A stretch of DNA of 6,246 bases from Pseudorhodobacter antarcticus (GTDB taxonomy: Bacteria > Pseudomonadota > Alphaproteobacteria > Rhodobacterales > Rhodobacteraceae). Below the pieces are notes generated by a model. That model made no database searches, was not told where the DNA came from, and saw only the letters and a list, made by a program, of their open reading frames with translations. The stretch is taken from positions 1 to 6,246 of the forward strand of contig CAMAWZ010000147.1 in NCBI GenBank assembly GCA_945861995.1. Reading direction: 5' to 3'. A program made the translations under genes and the position numbers. Positions 1-5,825 of the stretch are shown here, piece by piece; the first letter of the stretch is position 1, and each line of letters starts with the position of its first letter.

Positions 1-1
1 C

Positions 2-769
2 AATGCCAAATCTTCCACGGGCCGCCTTGATTTGCTGACCCGCTGCATCACAGATGGCGGGGAGGAGTTTGACCGCATCACTGCGGGCTATAAAGGCCCG
101 CTTTACGCCGAGGTTTGCCCCAAAAGTTTTTCCGTTTTGGTGCGCGCGGGCCAACGGCTGAACCAAATTCGCTTTCGCCGTGGCCAAGCGACTTTGGATG
201 ATACCGCTTTGGCAGCCCTGCATAAATCCGAAAAATTGGTCAGCGGCGAGGCGGTCATTTCGGGCGGTCTTGGCTTTTCTGTCGATCTGCGCCCCGTTTC
301 GGGTGATTTGGTGGGCTACCGCGCCAAGCCGCATACGGGCGTCGTTGATATTGCCAAGATCGGCCATTATCCCGCGCCCGAGTTTTGGGAGGAAATTCGC
401 ACCACATCTGGCCGCATTATTCTTGATCCAGGTGCCTTTTATATTCTTGTCTCCCGCGAGGCGGTGACCATTCCGCCCGATTATGCCGCTGAAATGGCCC
501 CCTATTTGGCCATGGCGGGCGAGTTTCGGGTGCATTACGCAGGGTTTTTTGACCCAGGCTTTGGTCATGCCGATGCGGGCGGTGCGGGCTCTCGCGGCGT
601 ATTGGAAGTGCGCTGCCACGAGGCGCCTTTTGTGCTGGAACACGGCCAAGTCGTGGGCAGGTTGGTGTATGAAAAAATGGCCGCGCGCCCAGACACCCTG
701 TATGGTGCTGGTTTGTCATCAAATTATCAAGGTCAGGGCCTAAAGCTTGCGAAACAATTTCGCGGATAG
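2..769 (+). CDS. dcd: 2'-deoxycytidine 5'-triphosphate deaminase, long two-domain form (5' end cut by the window)
   Basis: The frame is open from the first bases of the window, so the gene starts upstream; 255 residues are visible. The long alphaproteobacterial form is about 360 residues as I remember it, so roughly 100 are missing. The enzyme deaminates dCTP to dUTP in the cytoplasm, feeding dTMP synthesis. The visible start, N-A-K-S-S-T-G-R, corresponds to the RSSLAR active-site motif of E. coli Dcd (Ser111 and Arg115). The later YAEVCP segment (bases about 104-121) supplies the glutamate expected at the position of the catalytic Glu138. A second Dcd/dUTPase-like half follows: FFDPGFG, then RGVLEVR, PFVLEHGQ and VGRLVYEKM parallel the IDPGWSG...LEF...LRPGM...GALSFE core. 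The C-terminus (YGAGLSSNYQGQGLKLAKQFRG) has the glycine-rich tail typical of the family. An internal TTG at 32 is not the real start, because homology continues upstream. The next gene begins within a few bases of the stop. Confidence 0.9.
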   Translation, partial: NAKSSTGRLDLLTRCITDGGEEFDRITAGYKGPLYAEVCPKSFSVLVRAGQRLNQIRFRRGQATLDDTALAALHKSEKLVSGEAVISGGLGFSVDLRPVSGDLVGYRAKPHTGVVDIAKIGHYPAPEFWEEIRTTSGRIILDPGAFYILVSREAVTIPPDYAAEMAPYLAMAGEFRVHYAGFFDPGFGHADAGGAGSRGVLEVRCHEAPFVLEHGQVVGRLVYEKMAARPDTLYGAGLSSNYQGQGLKLAKQFRG

Positions 770-773
770 CGTG

Positions 774-1922
774 ATGCCTTCCATGACCGCCCCCCTTGCT
801 GGCGTAACGATTTTAGATCTGACCCATGTCTTGGCTGGCCCCTATGCCAGCCATACTTTGGCGGATTTGGGCGCGAAAGTGATCAAGGTCGAACGACCGA
901 TCCTTGGCGATGATACCCGCGCCTTCCCCCCCATGAAGGGCGGCAAAAGCGCCTATTTTGCCACGCTGAATTCGGGCAAATCTTCGATCGCGCTGGATTT
1001 GAAGGACAGCGAAGACCGCGGCATTTTTGACGCGATTTTGGATCGTTCCGATGTGCTGCTTGAAAACTACCGCCCTGGCGTGATGGAGCGGCTCGGCTAT
1101 GGCTGGGACGCGCTGCACACCCGCCTGCCCCGCCTGATTTATGGCGCGGTGTCGGGCTATGGCCATACCGGGCCAGATGCCGCCCTGCCCGCTTATGACA
1201 TGGTGGTGCAGGCGCGCGGGGGGGTGATGGCGATCACGGGGGCTGAGGGCGGCCCGCCTGTGCGCGTGGGGGCCAGCATTGGCGACATCGTGGCTGGCAT
1301 GTTTTTAGCCCAAGGCGTGCTGGCCGCGCTATATGCGCGCGAAAAAAGCGGCTTTGGCGCGAAAGTGGATATCTCTATGCTGGACGGGCAGCTTGCCATT
1401 CAGGAACATGCCATTGCAATTACGGCCGCCACAGGCATACCGCCCCATGCCACGGGCGCGCGCCACCCGACAATCACGCCCTTTTCGACCTATGCGGCAT
1501 CCGATGGGCAAGTGGTAATTGCAGCGGGCAATGATGCGATGTTTGTACATTTGTGCAAGGTCCTAGCTTTGCCCATCGCGGCAGATGATCCGCGCTTTGC
1601 CAGCAATCCGGCGCGTTGCGCTCATCATGCGGAATTGGCGCAGGTTCTTGAAACAAGGCTAAAAACCAACACCGCTGCGTATTGGGTGGTTGTGCTGACG
1701 GAGGCAGGCCTGCCATCGGCCTTGGTGGCTGATATGGGCGCAGTTTTGCGCGATCGGCAACTGCTTGCGCGCCAGATGGTGCTGCCCATCGCGGGGGATG
1801 AGGGGTTTTTGGCGGCGGGTAATCCGATCAAACTCTCGACACTGCCCGAAATCACGGCCCGCCCCGCCGCCCCCGATTTAGACGGGGATCGCGCCGAGAT
1901 TTTGCGGTGGCTGGGCCGCTGA
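774..1922 (+). CDS. Family III (CaiB/BaiF-type) CoA-transferase, substrate unknown
   Basis: About 382 residues, close to the usual length of single-domain family III CoA-transferases. These enzymes move CoA between carboxylic acids in the cytoplasm through an aspartyl-CoA intermediate. The N-terminus is diagnostic (PLAG, then LDLTHVLAGPYA, LGAKVIKVERP, GDDTR). These are followed by SAYFATLNSGKSSIALDLK, DVLLENYRPGVMERLGYGW and SGYGHTGP. The catalytic aspartate is probably that of GASIGD (codon 1284-1286), which aligns with Asp169 of formyl-CoA transferase. The start is uncertain. The frame opens at a TTG at 747 inside dcd, but the family pattern M-T-x-P-L-x-G points to ATG 783 or ATG 774. I chose 774, 4 bp after the dcd stop. 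Neither has a good Shine-Dalgarno, so translation may be coupled to dcd. Sequence alone does not tell formyl-, carnitine-, racemase- or dicarboxylate-type members apart. It is single-domain, so it is not the fused DMSP enzyme DddD. Confidence 0.9.
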   Translation: MPSMTAPLAGVTILDLTHVLAGPYASHTLADLGAKVIKVERPILGDDTRAFPPMKGGKSAYFATLNSGKSSIALDLKDSEDRGIFDAILDRSDVLLENYRPGVMERLGYGWDALHTRLPRLIYGAVSGYGHTGPDAALPAYDMVVQARGGVMAITGAEGGPPVRVGASIGDIVAGMFLAQGVLAALYAREKSGFGAKVDISMLDGQLAIQEHAIAITAATGIPPHATGARHPTITPFSTYAASDGQVVIAAGNDAMFVHLCKVLALPIAADDPRFASNPARCAHHAELAQVLETRLKTNTAAYWVVVLTEAGLPSALVADMGAVLRDRQLLARQMVLPIAGDEGFLAAGNPIKLSTLPEITARPAAPDLDGDRAEILRWLGR

Positions 1923-1965
1923 ATAGGTGTGAAATGCCGCATTTGCGCGCTGCTTTTGCGCCAAT

Positions 1966-1982
1966 GCCTTTAGTTTAAAGGC
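1966..1982. repeat. Perfect 7-bp inverted repeat upstream of the cupin gene
   Basis: GCCTTTA, a 3-base GTT spacer, and TAAAGGC form a perfect inverted repeat in the 79-bp gap between the CoA-transferase stop and the cupin start. It ends just before the Shine-Dalgarno of the cupin gene. It could be a small operator, an RNA hairpin that affects cupin translation, or a weak barrier to readthrough. No T-run follows it, so it is not a standard intrinsic terminator. I see no convincing -35/-10 pair in this gap, so the cupin may be transcribed from upstream. Confidence 0.4.
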
Positions 1983-1985
1983 CAA

Positions 1986-1991
1986 AAGGGA
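1986..1991 (+). promoter_or_regulatory. Ribosome binding site supporting the GTG start of the cupin gene
   Basis: AAGGGA lies 10 bases before the GTG at 2002. It is purine-rich and moderately close to consensus, with a slightly long spacing. It is the main evidence that the unusual GTG is the true start, since no ATG lies nearby in the same frame. Confidence 0.5.
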
Positions 1992-2001
1992 ACCTATTTT
2001 C

Positions 2002-2418
2002 GTGACCAATCCAGCGGTAAGCCAACCCGTGCGCATCGACCAAGCTGATATTGCACCCGCCCAGTGGGATGACCCTGCGCGCGGCACGATCACTTGGAAA
2101 ACCCTGTTGTCGGGCGATGTGACCGCGACAAATAGCCTTGTCTGCGGCATTGCCATCATGCAGGCGGGCGATACGTTTGCCCTTCATTCGCACCCAGAGG
2201 CGGAAATTTACTTCGGCATCGAGGGCACAGTTGACGTGTGGATTGACGGCATCACCTACCCGCTTACCGCGGGCGTGGCGCTGTTTATTCCATGCGGCGC
2301 AGTACATGGGGTGCTGCGCGCCTCGAGGCCCGTGCGGTGGTTTTACACATTCGCCGTTGATCGATTTGATGCTATTGCCTACACGTTCCTACCCCCCGAA
2401 GACCCGAGGATGCCATGA
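2002..2418 (+). CDS. Single-domain cupin protein linked to a corrinoid activator
   Basis: A 138-residue protein with a GTG start. It is one small cupin barrel with a complete metal site. Motif 1 fits G-x5-HxH-x3-E-x6-G exactly (G56, H62, H64, E68, G75). Motif 2 has G91-x5-P97-x-G99-x2-H102, with Arg instead of the usual Asn at its end. Three His and one Glu suggest a bound divalent metal such as Fe, Mn, Ni or Zn. There is no signal peptide, so it is probably cytoplasmic. The stop TGA overlaps the ATG of the ASKHA protein, so the two are co-translated and probably work in one pathway. The function is unknown. Small cupins include DMSP lyases (DddL, DddQ, DddW), dioxygenases, isomerases and ligand sensors. 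The link to a B12 activator suggests a role in handling a methylated substrate or product, but that is inference. Confidence 0.85.
   Translation: MTNPAVSQPVRIDQADIAPAQWDDPARGTITWKTLLSGDVTATNSLVCGIAIMQAGDTFALHSHPEAEIYFGIEGTVDVWIDGITYPLTAGVALFIPCGAVHGVLRASRPVRWFYTFAVDRFDAIAYTFLPPEDPRMP
2406..2410 (+). promoter_or_regulatory. Ribosome binding site for the ASKHA gene, inside the cupin 3' end
   Basis: GAGGA ends 4 bases before the ATG at 2415. The spacing is short, but it lies next to the ATGA stop/start overlap, so initiation is likely to combine this site with re-initiation by ribosomes finishing the cupin. Confidence 0.45.
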
Positions 2419-4445
2419 CCGAAGCCACAGTTATTTTCACCCCATCAGGCAAGCGCGGGCATTTCGCCATTGGCACGCCCATTCTAACCGCGGCGCGCCA
2501 ATTGGGCGTTGATTTAGATTCCGTCTGCGGTGGGCGCGGGATTTGCAGCAAATGCCAAATAACGCCCAGTTACGGCGAATTTTCCAAGTTTGGCGTGACA
2601 GTGGACAGCGATGCGCTGTCAGAATGGAACGCGGTTGAACAGCGCTATAAGGATATTCGCGGGCTGATCGATGGGCGGCGTTTGGGCTGCCAAGCCAAGG
2701 TAATGGGCGATGTCATCGTGGATGTGCCGCCCGAAAGTCAGGTGCATAAACAGGTCATCCGCAAATCGGCCTCTGCGCGCGATATGGTGATGGATCCCGC
2801 CACCCGCGCCTATTTTGTCACTGTCGAGCAGCCCGATATGCACGAACCATCGGGCGATTTTGAACGGCTGAAAGCCGCCCTTGCCCGCGATTGGGGTATT
2901 GATGATATCAGCGCAGACTTGCCAATTTTGCGCCGCCTGCAACCTGCCCTGCGCCGCGGCGAATGGTCTGTTACTGTGGTGCTCAATAAGGGCAACCATG
3001 ATGCAAGCCACCGAATTTTAGACATTTTCCCTGGGTTTCATGACGGCGCTTTGTATGGGCTGGCCATCGATTTGGGTAGCACAACCATTGCTGCACATTT
3101 GTGCAACTTGTCCGATGGCGCGGTTTTGGCCAGCGCGGGCGTGATGAACCCGCAAATCCGCTTTGGCGAAGATTTGATGTCCCGCGTGTCTTATGTGATG
3201 ATGAATGAGGGCGGCGATGTTGAAATGACATCAGCCGTGCGCACATCCATTTCCCAACTTGCCAGCAGCATATCGGCCGAGGCGGGCATCGATCCGCGCG
3301 CCATTTACGAGGTGGTTTTTGTGTGCAACCCCGTGATGCACCATCTTTTGCTGGGAATCGATCCTGTAGAACTGGGCCAAGCGCCTTTTGCACTGGCCGC
3401 CAGCGAATCGCTGTCGCTGGACGGTGCGGATTTGGACATCTCTACCATCAACCCCGCCGCCCGCGCCTATATTCTGCCCTGCATTGCGGGCCATGTTGGG
3501 GCCGATGCGGCGGCTGTCGCCCTTTCGGAAGAACCCAATAAATCGAATGATATGGTGCTGATTGTTGATGTGGGTACCAATGCTGAAATTTTACTGGGCA
3601 ATACGGCCCGTGTGCTGGCCTGCTCGTCGCCCACTGGCCCTGCGTTCGAGGGCGCGCAAATCTCTTCAGGGCAGCGCGCAGCCCCTGGTGCCATTGAGCG
3701 CGTGCAGATTGACCCAATCACCAAAGAACCCCGTTTTTCCGTCATTGGCTGCGATAAGTGGAGCGATGAAGACGGCTTTGCCGAGGCGACCGCATCTTCG
3801 GGCGTCACAGGCATTTGCGGATCGGGCATAATCGAGGCTGTGGCCGAACTGCGCATGGCGGGCCTGCTCGATCAGGGCGGGCTGATCGGCGGGCCCGATC
3901 AGACAGGCACGGCGCGCTGCGTTCCCGAAGGGCGCACCCATTCTTACACCTTGCACGATGGCACCGCGCAGGGCGGCCCGCTGATCAGCGTGACCCAAGG
4001 CGATATTCGTGCCATTCAATTGGCAAAGGCCGCGCTTTATGCGGGGGCCAAATTGCTGATGGATGAAATGGGCGTCGAAAAGGTTGACCGCGTGGTGCTT
4101 GCAGGGGCCTTTGGTGCGCATATCAGCCCAAAACACGCGATGGTTTTGGGCATGATCCCCGATGTGCCGCTGGATAAAGTCATCTCGGCAGGTAATGCCG
4201 CGGGCACGGGCGCACGCATGGCGCTGGCCAGCAATGCGGCGCGCAATACAATCGAACAGGTGGTGCGCCATATCCACAAAGTGGAAACCGCGATCGAGCC
4301 GCGCTTTCAGGAACACTTTGTTAATGCTTCGGCCATTCCAAACGCGGTGGATACTTTCCCCGAACTGGGTATGGTCGTGACCCTGCCCGATGTATCGTTC
4401 AATACGGCTGGCGCTGGCAGCGCAGGGCGCAGGCGGCGGGGGTAA
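2415..4445 (+). CDS. RACo-type [2Fe-2S]/ASKHA reductive activator of corrinoid proteins
   Basis: A 676-residue protein. The family uses ATP to drive reduction of inactive Co(II) corrinoid to Co(I), restoring B12-dependent methyltransferases or corrinoid proteins. Residues 1-110 form a plant-type [2Fe-2S] ferredoxin with four ligands: C38, C44 and C47 (CGGRGICSKC) and C92 (LGCQA). A linker follows. The ASKHA ATPase domain starts near 214 with GLAIDLGSTTIAAHLC (phosphate loop 1). It continues with MNPQIRFGEDLMSRV, FVCNPVMHHLLLG, VDVGTNAEI (385-393), SSPTGPAFEGAQI, GICGSGIIEAVAEL (467-480) and VLAGAFGAHI (561-570). The N-terminal [2Fe-2S] and the lack of a Cys-rich C-terminal ferredoxin make it RACo-like rather than RamA-like (archaeal methylamine activator). 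The C-terminus ends in a basic RRRRG tail of unknown role. The start overlaps the cupin stop. No corrinoid protein or methyltransferase lies within the window, so the partner is unknown. Confidence 0.92.
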   Translation: MTEATVIFTPSGKRGHFAIGTPILTAARQLGVDLDSVCGGRGICSKCQITPSYGEFSKFGVTVDSDALSEWNAVEQRYKDIRGLIDGRRLGCQAKVMGDVIVDVPPESQVHKQVIRKSASARDMVMDPATRAYFVTVEQPDMHEPSGDFERLKAALARDWGIDDISADLPILRRLQPALRRGEWSVTVVLNKGNHDASHRILDIFPGFHDGALYGLAIDLGSTTIAAHLCNLSDGAVLASAGVMNPQIRFGEDLMSRVSYVMMNEGGDVEMTSAVRTSISQLASSISAEAGIDPRAIYEVVFVCNPVMHHLLLGIDPVELGQAPFALAASESLSLDGADLDISTINPAARAYILPCIAGHVGADAAAVALSEEPNKSNDMVLIVDVGTNAEILLGNTARVLACSSPTGPAFEGAQISSGQRAAPGAIERVQIDPITKEPRFSVIGCDKWSDEDGFAEATASSGVTGICGSGIIEAVAELRMAGLLDQGGLIGGPDQTGTARCVPEGRTHSYTLHDGTAQGGPLISVTQGDIRAIQLAKAALYAGAKLLMDEMGVEKVDRVVLAGAFGAHISPKHAMVLGMIPDVPLDKVISAGNAAGTGARMALASNAARNTIEQVVRHIHKVETAIEPRFQEHFVNASAIPNAVDTFPELGMVVTLPDVSFNTAGAGSAGRRRRG

Positions 4446-4471
4446 ATTTAAGGATAATTTTCAGTCGGGGG

Positions 4472-4499
4472 GTGACATTGCCGCGCTGTACCCTAACTT
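4472..4499 (+). promoter_or_regulatory. Candidate promoter of the sigma factor gene
   Basis: GTGACA (4472-4477; 5 of 6 match to TTGACA) is separated by 16 bases from TAACTT (4494-4499), a weak -10. It lies in the 60-bp gap between the ASKHA stop and the sigma start. If used, transcription would begin at or within a few bases of the ATG at 4506. A 9-base string, TTGCCGCGC (4478-4486), also occurs inside the candidate ECF promoter of the fasciclin gene (5759-5767). An autoregulated ECF promoter is therefore an alternative reading. Both are predictions by eye. Confidence 0.3.
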
Positions 4500-4505
4500 T
4501 ATGGT

Positions 4506-5048
4506 ATGCATGATGAACACCTTTCCGCCCTGCTAACCCGCATCGCCGCCCAAGACCGCGCGGCCTTTGGCACTTTTTATTCCGCCGCCGCGCCGAAACT
4601 TTTTGGCCTTTTGATCCGTATCCTTAGCACAAGGGCCGAGGCAGAGGACGCATTGCAAGAGGTATTCACCAGAATTTGGCTGCGCGCAGCGCGGTTCAGC
4701 CCCGAACGCGGCAGCGCGATGGGCTGGGCCGTGGCACTGGCGCGCAATCATGCGATTGATCTGATCCGCGCCCGCAAGCCCGCCCATTTTGGCGATGACG
4801 ATGAGCTGGCCTCAGCCGCTGATCCAACCCCGCGCGCGGAAATGCAGATGATTGCGCGCGGCGAGGCGGCGCGCATTCACCACTGCCTTGGCCGCCTTGA
4901 CCCGTCTGTGGCAACCGCAGTGCGCGGGGCCTATCTTTCGGGCCATTCCTACAGCGATCTTGCACTTGCCGCAGATGTGCCGTTGAATACGATGCGAACA
5001 TGGCTGCGACGCGGCCTGATCTCTTTAAAAGACTGCATGGCCCAATGA
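4506..5048 (+). CDS. ECF-type RNA polymerase sigma factor (SigK-like, paired with RskA-type anti-sigma)
   Basis: A 180-residue protein of standard ECF length with only sigma regions 2 and 4. Region 2 covers about residues 22-92: AAAPKLFGLLIRIL, then the hallmark AEDALQEVFTRIW (core RNA polymerase binding), then GWAVALARNHAIDLIRARK (-10 recognition and melting). An acidic linker (GDDDELASAADPTPR) follows. Region 4 covers about 122-175, with LDPSVATAVRGAYLSGHSYSDLALAADVPLNTMRTWLRRGL as the helix-turn-helix that reads the -35. The start is constrained: an in-frame TAA sits at 4494-4496, ATG 4506 is the first start after it, and the next in-frame Met is at residue 72. No Shine-Dalgarno precedes it. 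The stop overlaps the ATG of the anti-sigma gene, which helps fix the ratio of the two proteins. The likely target is the downstream fasciclin gene and perhaps its own promoter. Confidence 0.92.
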   Translation: MHDEHLSALLTRIAAQDRAAFGTFYSAAAPKLFGLLIRILSTRAEAEDALQEVFTRIWLRAARFSPERGSAMGWAVALARNHAIDLIRARKPAHFGDDDELASAADPTPRAEMQMIARGEAARIHHCLGRLDPSVATAVRGAYLSGHSYSDLALAADVPLNTMRTWLRRGLISLKDCMAQ

Positions 5049-5728
5049 CACCGCTCGCTGGATCAGACCCTATTGATGAGCACGACCTTTTGGCCGCCGA
5101 ATATGCTTTGGGCGTGCTGGAAGGCGCTGATCGCGCGCGCGCGGAAGGTCTGATCAAGCAATCCCCCGCATTTGCGGCCCGTGTGGCGGCATGGGAGGCG
5201 CGGCTTTCTCCCCTGGCTGATGAGATCGACGCCGTAGCTCCCCCCAACCTGCTTCCCAAAATCGAAGCGCGTCTGTTTGGACCGCCCAAACTGCGCCGCT
5301 GGTTTGCGATGCCCACAGGCTGGCTGGGCGGGCTGATTGGCACGGGCGCAATGGCCGCGCTGTCTGTGGTGGTGCTGGCGCTGTTGCTGAATTTTGGCGG
5401 CACTGCGCCGCAAACGCCCATTCAAACGGCAACGCTTTTGGCCCAAGGCAGCACAGTTGAATTTTTGGCACAGCTTGAAGGCGGGAACCTGATCCTAACA
5501 CGCACCGAAGGCACCCCGCCCGCACCCGAGCGCAGCTATGAGCTGTGGTTGATTGATGGGGATAAGGCCCCCGTTTCGCTGGGGCTGATTGATGCCGCGC
5601 TGACCCTGCCCGCGCCGAATTTGGCAATTGGCTATGTTCTGGCGGTCACGGACGAACCTTTTGGCGGCGGCCCAAATGGCGTGGCAACAGGCCCAATTGT
5701 GGCCGCTGGGATGTTTACCAAAAATTAA
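5045..5728 (+). CDS. Membrane anti-sigma factor with RskA-type C-terminal domain
   Basis: A 227-residue protein that should hold the upstream ECF sigma factor inactive at the inner membrane. The N-terminal part has the typical DEHDLLAAEYALGVLEG segment (about residues 11-27), followed by helical sequence, as in cytoplasmic sigma-binding domains. A basic stretch (PPKLRRW) precedes one hydrophobic segment (about 93-116, WLGGLIGTGAMAALSVVVLA), giving an N-in, C-out topology. The outer part carries RskA marks: YELWLIDGDKAPVSLG (165 onward) and AVTDEPFGGGP followed by TGPIVAAG (200-222). There is no cysteine in the protein, so it is not a ZAS-type zinc or thiol sensor. In mycobacteria RskA is removed by regulated proteolysis; the same route here is inference. 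I chose ATG 5045 because it overlaps the sigma stop (ATGA) and matches the family N-terminus. A start at 5000 in the same frame would add 15 residues encoded inside the sigma gene. Confidence 0.88.
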   Translation: MTPLAGSDPIDEHDLLAAEYALGVLEGADRARAEGLIKQSPAFAARVAAWEARLSPLADEIDAVAPPNLLPKIEARLFGPPKLRRWFAMPTGWLGGLIGTGAMAALSVVVLALLLNFGGTAPQTPIQTATLLAQGSTVEFLAQLEGGNLILTRTEGTPPAPERSYELWLIDGDKAPVSLGLIDAALTLPAPNLAIGYVLAVTDEPFGGGPNGVATGPIVAAGMFTKN

Positions 5729-5741
5729 TTTAAATAAATTT
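5716..5741. promoter_or_regulatory. A/T tract, possible UP element upstream of the fasciclin promoter
   Basis: A nearly pure A/T stretch spans the anti-sigma stop and the following bases and stands out from the GC-rich surroundings. It contains an inverted repeat (AATTTA at 5727-5732, TAAATT at 5735-5740). It lies just upstream of the candidate -35 at 5751, where an UP element contacting the RNA polymerase alpha subunit would sit. It lacks a GC stem, so it is not a standard terminator for the anti-sigma gene. Confidence 0.35.
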
Positions 5742-5750
5742 GCGCGGAGT

Positions 5751-5776
5751 GAAACTTTTTGCCGCGCCCACTCGTT
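5751..5776 (+). promoter_or_regulatory. Candidate ECF sigma promoter of the fasciclin gene
   Basis: GAAAC (5751-5755), a 17-base spacer and CGTT (5773-5776) resemble the general ECF pattern of an AAC-containing -35 and a CGT-type -10. A start near 5783-5786 would leave a leader of about 40 bases. The position, directly downstream of an ECF/anti-sigma pair and upstream of a secreted fasciclin protein, makes this the best candidate target of the sigma factor at 4506. It is a prediction by eye. Confidence 0.45.
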
Positions 5777-5786
5777 TCCTATGTAA

Positions 5787-5807
5787 GCGGCGGGAATGGC
5801 CCACCGC
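5787..5807 (+). promoter_or_regulatory. Hairpin in the 5' leader of the fasciclin mRNA
   Basis: GCGGCGGG (5787-5794), loop AATGG, and CCCACCGC (5800-5807) form an 8-position stem with one C/A mismatch. It lies between the candidate promoter and the Shine-Dalgarno. If transcription starts near 5784 the hairpin sits at the very 5' end of the mRNA and leaves the ribosome site free. That arrangement is known to protect mRNAs from 5'-end-dependent decay. Confidence 0.4.
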
Positions 5808-5813
5808 GCTAAC

Positions 5814-5818
5814 AGGAG
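5814..5818 (+). promoter_or_regulatory. Strong Shine-Dalgarno of the fasciclin gene
   Basis: AGGAG, with 7 bases to the ATG at 5826, is the best ribosome binding site in the window. It fixes the start and suggests the secreted protein is made in quantity. Confidence 0.75.
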
Positions 5819-5825
5819 ACGGAAG

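Noticed and set aside
747..773. TTG at 747 as the start of the CoA-transferase
   Set aside because: It would add nine residues encoded inside dcd that do not fit the family N-terminus, and there is no Shine-Dalgarno. ATG 774 or 783 fits better.
774..1922. CoA-transferase as the DMSP enzyme DddD
   Set aside because: DddD is a much longer protein with two fused CoA-transferase domains. This one is a single domain of normal length, and nothing else here marks a DMSP cleavage operon.
1966..1982. Intrinsic terminator after the CoA-transferase gene
   Set aside because: The stem is only 7 bp with three GC pairs, and no T-run follows it.
2002..2418. Cupin as a DMSP lyase (DddW, DddQ or DddL)
   Set aside because: The metal-binding pattern is shared by very many cupins. 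I could not identify lyase-specific residues, so naming it would be unsupported; it is kept only as an option to test.
3666..4316. Long open frame (216 codons) on the - strand opposite the ASKHA gene
   Set aside because: It lies entirely inside a gene with clear domain motifs, and its translation shows no recognisable motif. It is a product of the codon bias of the + strand gene.
2415..4445. ASKHA protein as archaeal-type RamA
   Set aside because: RamA carries a C-terminal Cys-rich [4Fe-4S] ferredoxin region. Here the only iron-sulfur motif is an N-terminal [2Fe-2S] type and the C-terminus has no cysteine cluster.
4696..5421. Long open frame (241 codons) on the - strand opposite the sigma/anti-sigma genes
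   Set aside because: It spans two well-supported + strand genes and is Ser/Arg/Ala-rich without any domain signature, as expected of an antisense shadow.
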